Assembly: GCA_039029515.1 (NCBI GenBank)
Contig: JBCCFX010000048.1
Location: 1-20,794, forward strand
DNA from: JBCCFX01 sp039029515
GTDB lineage: Bacteria; Planctomycetota; Phycisphaerae; Phycisphaerales; SM1A02
DNA length: 20,794 nt
Direction of reading: 5' to 3'
Shown here piece after piece: positions 7,301 to 12,504 of this stretch (its first letter is position 1; each line of letters starts with the position of its first letter). The notes below the pieces were generated by a model. That model saw only the letters and a list, made by a program, of their open reading frames with translations. It was not told the origin of the DNA and did no database searches. Both the position numbers and the translations under genes were made by a program.

Positions 7301-7667
7301 CGGCCTGGACGCGCACTTCGTAGTTGGGCGAGCGCACTGAGTGCGGGGCGACCTGCAACGAATGCACAACGCCGTTGAGCGGCACATCGATCGTCATGCG
7401 ACCGCCGATATCACCCTGCATGCCGAGCTCGACGATTTCAACATCAGTAATGCCGAGTTTTCGTCGAACGATCTGCTTCGACACCTCGGTCAGATCCTGA
7501 TCCGAGATCGCAGGCTTCAGCGTCTCATTCGATGATGACGGGCGCATGTCACCAGGCGACGATGCGGTCATCATGGCGAGCATGCCTACACCGACCACCG
7601 CCAGGCCCGCGAGTGGTCCGCGCGCACGATGCGTCGCCACGAATGGCGACGGGGTTCGATTTTCCAT
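4362..7667 (-). CDS. Secreted metzincin protease with Cys-rich repeats and dockerin-like tail
   Basis: The 1101 residues begin with a basic segment and a hydrophobic stretch (about 17-36), a probable signal peptide, then a propeptide-like region. A Gly-rich linker (about 226-236) leads to the catalytic domain: HELGHLWGAFH at 387-397 is the zinc-binding HExxHxxGxxH of metzincins and NTMNSG (Met405) is the Met-turn. This resembles reprolysin-like (M12B/M84-type) peptidases. Residues about 445-598 (DNCADAIPF...DIWYTY...) form a beta-sandwich of PPC-like type. Nine Cys-rich units follow, then a duplicated Ca-loop tail with GNGAVNIDDLLEVIN and GNGIVNIDDLLGTIN, dockerin-like. The ATG at 7667 has AGAGGA upstream and starts the signal peptide; an in-frame codon at 7736 would add 23 residues before it. 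Bases 7668-7901 upstream hold no gene. Natural target unknown. Confidence 0.87.
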   Translation of the reverse strand: MENRTPSPFVATHRARGPLAGLAVVGVGMLAMMTASSPGDMRPSSSNETLKPAISDQDLTEVSKQIVRRKLGITDVEIVELGMQGDIGGRMTIDVPLNGVVHSLQVAPHSVRSPNYEVRVQAEDGSWSIAPPSPVETFRGTIIGIPGSTVTGSMIDNEVHAQIRMNPTQMMWVEPISLHVPNSTGKYAVYRGEDVLPVPGGCGTSHAAAVDALIDNLIVQDAGVAGGGGIGGGGGAPCIAELACDADTEYFNTYGTVAATEAQINSIINTVNQQYESQVGITHQVTTILVRTGSDPYTSTDAETRLCQFITEWTNNQGGVQRDVAHLFTGVNLAGSTIGIASDIGQTGICQNNGSCFGGQFGTQGSYCLSQSDFDSSFACKTDLTAHELGHLWGAFHCGCPSNTMNSGITCANNFSGQSINSITNYAATRSCLTGSCGGGNPVDNDNCADAIPFNGGAGDGVIAYSTIGATTDGPNNPAGVCNDSGSNETANDIWYTYSATCSGTLTVSTCDDVHGQGAPNYDTDLVIYGPYANVGAINCNNLAFNACNDDDTTNPCGGAPEYSSTIEINVAAGEVYLIRVGGWQTGNAGDGFLSVDCAGSGPSGACCFADGSCSITAGSGACTAQGGTYQGDGSSCAPNPCPQPSVCGPGAGDCFSANGTVGCDDVACCELICAADAFCCATEWDQICADAAIANCTTTPTGACCFADGSCNEQTQADCSNAGGTYQGDGSDCSPNPCPQPATGACCFGNGTCNIDTAVGCAAAGGTYDGDNTNCSPNPCPQPVGACCLPDGSCIVVNANDCAAQSGLFQGIFVSCGSVNCPQPEGACCFPDGSCTVLTVGNCDVLNGVYQGDNTSCSPNPCPQPTGACCFASGVCTIETGSDCSNQGGAYQGDGSSCTPNPCPQPMGACCLADGSCNVNTSAGCTAAGGVYQGNDTVCNPNPCPQPMGACCFPDGSCTVLTVGNCTVLGGVYEGDSTVCSPNPCPQPTGSCCVGAQCFVLTESECDAFSGSYNGDGSACSPDPCFVPVTCPWDCAPDNGDGTFGNGAVNIDDLLEVINSFDAPGGPCDSEPDNGDGTFGNGIVNIDDLLGTINNFGACP
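4572..5855 (-). repeat. Nine ~41-residue Cys-rich units inside the metalloprotease
   Basis: Each unit follows GACC-(F/L)-x-DG-x-C...C...GG-x-Y-x-GD...C-x-PNPCPQP, with six cysteines that could form three disulphides. Units 1 and 2 are separated by a different module with many paired cysteines (DVACCELICAADAFCCATEW). At DNA level units are 123 bases; units 5 and 8 share almost identical DNA exactly 369 bases (three units) apart (compare 4768-4820 with 5137-5189). The repeats probably act as a disulphide-rich stalk or binding array. Confidence 0.88.
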
Positions 7668-7901
7668 GATTCCAGGTCCTCTTCCGAATTCGGGTTCTAC
7701 CGGTCCGTGGTCTTCCACACCGCAGATCGGCCACACAAAAACACAAATACCGCCGGTTTCCCCCCCGACGGCATTCCCTCCCGACGCTTCCCATTATGAG
7801 GAAATCCGCGCTGCGGCGATAGTGTGAGCCGCGAAGAACAGGCTGTGCACCGGATTATCGGCCGCAAATCGCTTCAATCGCACGATTCGCACGCCTCGCC
7901 G

Positions 7902-9659
7902 CTACTTCTCGTGCATCACGATAGTGCCATCCCAAGTCGCAGGTGGTTCACCAAGCCGCTCCATGATGCGCTCGAGGAATGTACGCGGTCCCGCATCTGC
8001 CGGGCACGATTCGAGATGGCGTCGAACGTCCGCCCACGCGCCCGATGCGAACAATTCTCGAGCACGTTCGAATGCGGTCAGTTCTTCATCGGTCGGCGCC
8101 TCCGGCTGATCGCTCGACGGCAGCACCTCGACGAGATCGACGACCTGCTGCATGCCGTACGGCTGCACCGCGCCGAAGCTCCGAAAACGAAACGCGAAAC
8201 CATCGGATTGTTCACGAATCGCGTGCGCACATGCAGCATCGGTCAGGATCGTCGTTCCCGTTGCTTTCGTGAGTCCTTCAAGACGTGAACCGACGTTAAC
8301 GACCGGACCGAAGACCCCAACCTTCGCCTGGTCCGGCGTACCGATCTTGCCGGCGATCGCGCGCCCGTGCGTGATGCCGATTCCGACACGCATGGATCCG
8401 AGCGGATGGTCTGGTGTTGCACGTGCCTCTGCGAACGCATGTTGGATTGCCAGCGCTGCCCGGGCAGCCCGACATCGGCCATCACCTTCATCCACCGGCC
8501 AGCCCCAGAATCCGAGGACGGCGTCGCCCTGAAAATCGGCAATCACACCGCCTTCAGCAAACACTGCTTCGGTCATCACGCCGAGCGCAAGCCGGCTGCG
8601 TTCAAGCAGGCCATGAAGATCATCGCGCCCTTCCTCCGACATCCGCGAGAAACCACGCAGATCGCAGAACATGACGGTGACATCGCATTCGCGCGGCTCG
8701 AGCGCATCCATCGAGAAGGTCCCGGACATCGCGTCGACCATCGTCGGCGAAAAGAACTCGCACAGACCGCGCTGCTGCCGTTGCAGAAAATGCACTTCAC
8801 GAATGGACGCGGTGATCTCCGCGAGCAACTCCGCGAAGCGCACATCACCTTCAATGTCTTCTTCACAGTTCGCGATCTCCGACCGCTTGCCTGTCACGTA
8901 GAGACACCATCCATCGCTTGCCTTGCCGAGCACCGGCGTGCAGAACGCCCAGTCAAATGCCGTGGCGACCGTGTACGCCGCATTCGATGCATCGTCGGCC
9001 CAGACGTGCAGGATCGATTCCCCACGCTCCAGCGACGATGAGATCAATCGACGACTCGGATGGAACCCGCCTGCGTGATCGCTTCGTGTCACCCAGCGCA
9101 TCGTGCGCGGCGCATGCACATTCAGGAGGTCCGAATCATTGCACTGCACGACGGCGGCTGCGTGCGATTTCGGAATACCGTCAAGCAGGAGTTCCGCGAG
9201 ACGTTGGGCGAATTCATCATCACGCGCGGACTGCGAGACGACGGCAGGCAGATCGGTCAGCACCTGAAGCCGTGCTTCCGCATCACGAAACATGGAGTCT
9301 CGGAGCGCCCGGCGAGCAAACGCATGTTCGCGGCAGGATGTGCCAGGCATCGTCGAAGGTTCATCGTGATCAATCTGGAACCATGTTTCACCAATGAGAA
9401 ATCGTTGACCGGCACGGATCTCGAGTTCTCGATGCTCTTCGCCGTCAAGTTCGGCGGCGTTGAGCGCCCGATCCAGACAACGCACATGGAGCGTCTGACC
9501 GCTCAGGCGCAGATCCGCATGCTCGCGCGAGATCATCTTGTCCCATGGAATGGCCCAGCCGTTGGTCACCGCGCGACCGATACGAATCGTCCGCCCGGAT
9601 GGGAGCGGACGTCGCCACCGCTGGTCCGGCTCAGGGCCGATGACGACAAGTTCCAGCAT
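7902..9659 (-). CDS. FHA-GAF-class III nucleotidyl cyclase
   Basis: The 585 residues contain an FHA phosphothreonine-binding domain (about 18-97, with GR at 28-29 and SREH at 44-47), a GAF-like region (about 130-265), a class III cyclase domain (about 320-480), and a short helical tail. Metal-binding aspartates are present in FCDLRGFSRM (Asp333) and QGDAVLGFWG (Asp379), and the transition-state Asn455 and Arg459 in NVGSR. The usual purine-selecting Lys is replaced (ADFQGD, Asp375), and the partner Asp/Thr position aligns with Gly448, so ATP or GTP use is uncertain. No membrane segment is seen; the protein is probably cytosolic and recruited through FHA to a Ser/Thr-kinase target. The ATG at 9659 was chosen over a GTG at 9668 because AGGGG lies eight bases upstream. 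It diverges from a cNMP-binding gene. Confidence 0.88.
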   Translation of the reverse strand: MLELVVIGPEPDQRWRRPLPSGRTIRIGRAVTNGWAIPWDKMISREHADLRLSGQTLHVRCLDRALNAAELDGEEHRELEIRAGQRFLIGETWFQIDHDEPSTMPGTSCREHAFARRALRDSMFRDAEARLQVLTDLPAVVSQSARDDEFAQRLAELLLDGIPKSHAAAVVQCNDSDLLNVHAPRTMRWVTRSDHAGGFHPSRRLISSSLERGESILHVWADDASNAAYTVATAFDWAFCTPVLGKASDGWCLYVTGKRSEIANCEEDIEGDVRFAELLAEITASIREVHFLQRQQRGLCEFFSPTMVDAMSGTFSMDALEPRECDVTVMFCDLRGFSRMSEEGRDDLHGLLERSRLALGVMTEAVFAEGGVIADFQGDAVLGFWGWPVDEGDGRCRAARAALAIQHAFAEARATPDHPLGSMRVGIGITHGRAIAGKIGTPDQAKVGVFGPVVNVGSRLEGLTKATGTTILTDAACAHAIREQSDGFAFRFRSFGAVQPYGMQQVVDLVEVLPSSDQPEAPTDEELTAFERARELFASGAWADVRRHLESCPADAGPRTFLERIMERLGEPPATWDGTIVMHEK

Positions 9660-9697
9660 GCGTTTCACCCCTGACCCACATCGATACGACCCGTGTT

Positions 9698-9709
9698 GGT
9701 GCCTGCACC
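9698..9709. promoter_or_regulatory. Dyad in the cyclase/cNMP-binder divergent region
   Basis: GGTGC-CT-GCACC is a perfect 12-base inverted repeat lying about 40 bases before the cyclase ATG and upstream of the promoter of the cNMP-binding gene. It could be an operator shared by both; the arms are short, so chance cannot be excluded. Confidence 0.25.
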
Positions 9710-9721
9710 GCGAAGAACCAA

Positions 9722-9749
9722 TTGCCCGTCCAATCGATTCGATTATAGT
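9722..9749 (+). promoter_or_regulatory. Sigma70-like promoter of the cNMP-binding gene
   Basis: TTGCCC (9722-9727) and TATAGT (9744-9749) lie 16 bases apart, predicting transcription from about 9756 and a leader of about 45 bases before the ATG at 9801. Confidence 0.45.
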
Positions 9750-9800
9750 TGCCGTCTGACTTCGTCAACGACACCGCCCGAATGCTCAGGAGCCATTGGC

Positions 9801-10157
9801 ATGTCCGCCTCAAACATGTTCAGGAACGCAACCGACTTCGATACGTTCACCGCCGGCCAGGCGATATTCGCCCAAGGCGAGACCGGCAACGTCATGTACG
9901 CGATTCGCGACGGCGAGGTTGAGATCCATATCGGCGACGATGTTCTTGAGACACTTGGACCGGGCGAGATCTTCGGCGAAATGGCATTGATCGACACGCA
10001 CACGCGAAGCGCGGCAGCACGAGCGAAGACCGCGTGCGAAATCATCCCGATCGACGAACGTCGATTCACGTTCCTCGTCCAGCAGACGCCGATGTTTGCG
10101 TTGCAAGTGATGAAGGTTCTCGCTCAGCGTATCCGTCGGAACACGCCAACGACGTAA
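9801..10157 (+). CDS. Stand-alone cyclic nucleotide-binding (Crp-like) domain protein
   Basis: The 118 residues form a single cNMP-binding beta-roll: FTAGQAIFAQGETGNVMYAI at 16-35, then the phosphate-binding cassette GEIFGEMALIDTHTRSAAAR (55-74). Glu60 and Arg69 match the CRP residues that hold ribose and phosphate. The protein ends after the C-terminal helix, so the DNA-binding helix-turn-helix of CRP/FNR regulators is absent, as is any kinase or channel domain. It may therefore act by protein contact. CAGGAG lies at 9787-9792, well spaced for the ATG at 9801. The divergent FHA-cyclase is an obvious possible source of its ligand; this is inference from position. It converges on argR with only 17 bases between stops. 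Confidence 0.9.
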   Translation: MSASNMFRNATDFDTFTAGQAIFAQGETGNVMYAIRDGEVEIHIGDDVLETLGPGEIFGEMALIDTHTRSAAARAKTACEIIPIDERRFTFLVQQTPMFALQVMKVLAQRIRRNTPTT

Positions 10158-10174
10158 GCAGCTCGACGCGACGG

Positions 10175-10627
10175 TCATCGCCGCCGGAGCATGGAATTAC
10201 ATTCGCGGGCGACCGCGTGCGCGGACGCGGACGACGTCATGGCAACGAACACGGTGTCCTTCCCTGCGATCGTCCCGACACACATCGACCAGACGTCTTC
10301 GTCGATGGCCTGCGCCAGTACCTGCGCATAGCCAACACGCGTCCGGATGACGACAATCGTCCCACTGACCGCGACGTGTTCAGCGGTATCTCGGAGCAAG
10401 CGACTCAGCGCGCGTCGCTCCTTGGATGTTGGCCGATCGTTTGGGACGACGTAGCCGACCGGTCCCTTGGTCGCGCCGATCTCTCGCAGATCGCGCGACA
10501 GCGTTGACTGCGTCACGTCGATGCCCTCCGCGGCAAGCAGATCTGCAAGTTGAAACTGATTCGCGACCGCGTTCCGATGAATGAGATCCCGGACGACGGT
10601 CTGGCGTTCGTTCTTATCGATCGGCAT
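10175..10627 (-). CDS. argR: Arginine repressor ArgR-like regulator
   Basis: At 150 residues it has standard ArgR length. The N-terminal winged helix contains FQLADLLAAEGIDVTQSTLS (25-44) with the recognition-helix motif SRDLREIGATK following. The C-terminal oligomerisation and arginine-binding domain shows VVIRTRVGYAQVLAQAIDED (92-111) and GTIAGKDTVFVA (118-129). ArgR usually represses arginine synthesis and activates catabolism as an arginine-bound hexamer. The canonical arginine-contacting pair GDD is GKD here (Lys123 for the first Asp), so ligand response may be altered. The ATG at 10627 follows GGAGGT; longer in-frame starts lack family homology. It lies 20 bases after the CRTAC1-like gene and may be on its transcript. 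No arginine genes or clear ARG boxes are visible. Confidence 0.88.
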   Translation of the reverse strand: MPIDKNERQTVVRDLIHRNAVANQFQLADLLAAEGIDVTQSTLSRDLREIGATKGPVGYVVPNDRPTSKERRALSRLLRDTAEHVAVSGTIVVIRTRVGYAQVLAQAIDEDVWSMCVGTIAGKDTVFVAMTSSASAHAVARECNSMLRRR

Positions 10628-10647
10628 GACGCGACCTCCGTACCGCG

Positions 10648-12504
10648 TTACGCCGCATCCGGCTCGACAATCACCATCATCGTATCGACGCCTTCGGGTT
10701 CGACCGTCTGCTCGATACCGCTCGGCCATCGCACGGTAATCGCATCGATGGATGCGGTTTGCCCGAGGCCGATCGTCATCGGTCGTTCAACCTGTGAAAT
10801 GTAACTTCGGGTCGGCATCACCGTTTTGCGATACGTCGCACCACCCGCAATCACTTCAATTTCCGCACCGATCGCATCTCGATTCGAAGTTGTGCCCTGC
10901 AACGAAACGCGCAGCCAGTGATGATCTGTGGCCTGATCGTTTCGCAACAAAAAAGTCGGACCGCCGGTCTGCGTCAGCAGGACATCGAGATCACCATCGC
11001 CATCAATGTCTGCATACGCAGCGCCTCGACCCACGATTGGCGTGGCAAGATCGGCGACTCGTGTTGCATCGAGTTCGGCAAAGCACGCCCGAGCATCCGG
11101 CCCCGCATTCCAGAACAACTGCGCCGGCTGTCGGTATCGCTGACTGGAATAGACTTCCTGAATCGTCTCTTCGAGGTGACCATTCGCCTGAAGCAAGTCG
11201 TCCCATCCGTCGAGATCAGCATCAAAGAACACGACGCCGAACGACAGTTTGATGCGACTCGGCGAGCCAATGCCTTCGACAATGGCTTCATCGGAGAAGA
11301 ACAGCGGATTGCCCGGCTGAGAAACGTAGAACGACGTCATTTCCTTGGCGAAGTTTCCGATGGCGACCGCAAGCGATTCGTCATGTCGGAAATAACCAGT
11401 ATCAATGCCCATCGCGCCGGTCGCATTGCCATCGTTACCGAATGCAACGCCGGACGGATCGCCACGTTCGACGAACGTGCCGTCGCCTTGATTGTGAAAA
11501 AAGAAGTTCTGCACGGTGTCATTCGCGACGAGCAGGTCCATCCACCCATCACGATCTATGTCCGCTGGTCGTAACGCCAGGGCTTTCCCAACCGGCTCAC
11601 CACTCAATGGGTTCGTCACTTCGATGCCGGCCTCTGCGGACACATCCGCGAACGTGCCATCACCATTGTTGCGATACAACTGACAATGCGTTCCCGGAAA
11701 GTCTGTCGGCGGACCATACGCTCGATCCTCACCGTTCAGCGAGAATGCATTTTCGATATCCAGGTCGCGCGACCACGCCACGTAGTTGCATATAGCAAGA
11801 TCGAGGTCGCCATCGTTGTCCGCGTCAAACCAGCCGGCGCTGGAGCTCCATCGCTCATCGCCGGCAATCCCGGCATCACGTGAGACATCGACAAAATTTC
11901 CGCCATCGTTACGCAGCAGCATGTTCTCGCCAAGACACGCGATGAACAGGTCGGCGTCGCCATCGTTGTCATAATCGGCAATTGCCGGGCCGAAACCATA
12001 TCGATCGCGCGCCGTCAGACCAACGGTGTCCGAGATGTTCCGAAAGGTGCCGGAGCCATCGGTGTTCTCATACAACCACACCGTCTGCGTTGATTCAAAC
12101 TGCGCGCTGTGCGACCAGTGAGCGCCGTTGACGAACAGAAGATCCTGATCGCCATCGCGGTCCCAGTCAAAGAATGCGGCGCCACCACCCATCGTTTCAG
12201 GGAGAAGTTTCTCGCCATTTGCACCGCTCACATGCGTGAACGCCACACCTGCTTGCGTCGTGATGTCGGCGAAAGGAATGGTCGGCAACTCGACATCGTC
12301 ACGCGTCAGCGCATCAACTACGTTGAGATCCTTGTCCTTCAACACTTCGACGACTTCCGGTTCTCGAAGGATGAAGAGGATGCCGCCGACAACGACGGCG
12401 ATACCGACGATCGCAACGATCGACCAGCGCAGGGCAACACCAATGATGGCATCATCGCTCTGACCGACGTCGTGAATGTCGTGTTGGTCCTGATCAGGAG
12501 TCAA
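10648..12504 (-). CDS. Membrane-anchored CRTAC1-like FG-GAP/ASPIC-UnbV protein
   Basis: The 618 residues start with a polar segment and one transmembrane helix (about 20-46), then KLLPETMGGGAAFFDWDRDG at 99-118, the usual opening of CRTAC1/ASPIC-UnbV proteins. Calcium-binding FG-GAP/VCBS blades follow (ADYDNDGDADLF, FDADNDGDLDL, ADIDRDGWMDLL, FDADLDGWDDLL, ADIDGDGDLDVLL), forming a probable extracytoplasmic beta-propeller. An ASPIC/UnbV domain closes the protein (IGAEIEVIAGG ... ITVRWPSGIEQTVE). The role of this family in bacteria is unknown. The start is TTG at 12504, overlapping the end of the cytochrome gene by 11 bases; GAGGAGG nine bases before it makes TTG convincing, and no ATG follows until the propeller. 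Translational coupling to the cytochrome is likely. Confidence 0.87.
   Translation of the reverse strand: MTPDQDQHDIHDVGQSDDAIIGVALRWSIVAIVGIAVVVGGILFILREPEVVEVLKDKDLNVVDALTRDDVELPTIPFADITTQAGVAFTHVSGANGEKLLPETMGGGAAFFDWDRDGDQDLLFVNGAHWSHSAQFESTQTVWLYENTDGSGTFRNISDTVGLTARDRYGFGPAIADYDNDGDADLFIACLGENMLLRNDGGNFVDVSRDAGIAGDERWSSSAGWFDADNDGDLDLAICNYVAWSRDLDIENAFSLNGEDRAYGPPTDFPGTHCQLYRNNGDGTFADVSAEAGIEVTNPLSGEPVGKALALRPADIDRDGWMDLLVANDTVQNFFFHNQGDGTFVERGDPSGVAFGNDGNATGAMGIDTGYFRHDESLAVAIGNFAKEMTSFYVSQPGNPLFFSDEAIVEGIGSPSRIKLSFGVVFFDADLDGWDDLLQANGHLEETIQEVYSSQRYRQPAQLFWNAGPDARACFAELDATRVADLATPIVGRGAAYADIDGDGDLDVLLTQTGGPTFLLRNDQATDHHWLRVSLQGTTSNRDAIGAEIEVIAGGATYRKTVMPTRSYISQVERPMTIGLGQTASIDAITVRWPSGIEQTVEPEGVDTMMVIVEPDAA

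Noticed and set aside
7668..7901. Riboswitch or promoter upstream of the metalloprotease
   Set aside because: CATAAT and GATAAT boxes occur on the minus strand but without a suitably spaced -35 box, and no riboswitch core could be folded by eye.
10625..10729. Longer ArgR start overlapping the CRTAC1-like gene
   Set aside because: The added residues are an Arg-rich shadow of the neighbour's C terminus; GGAGGT and family length fix the start at 10627.
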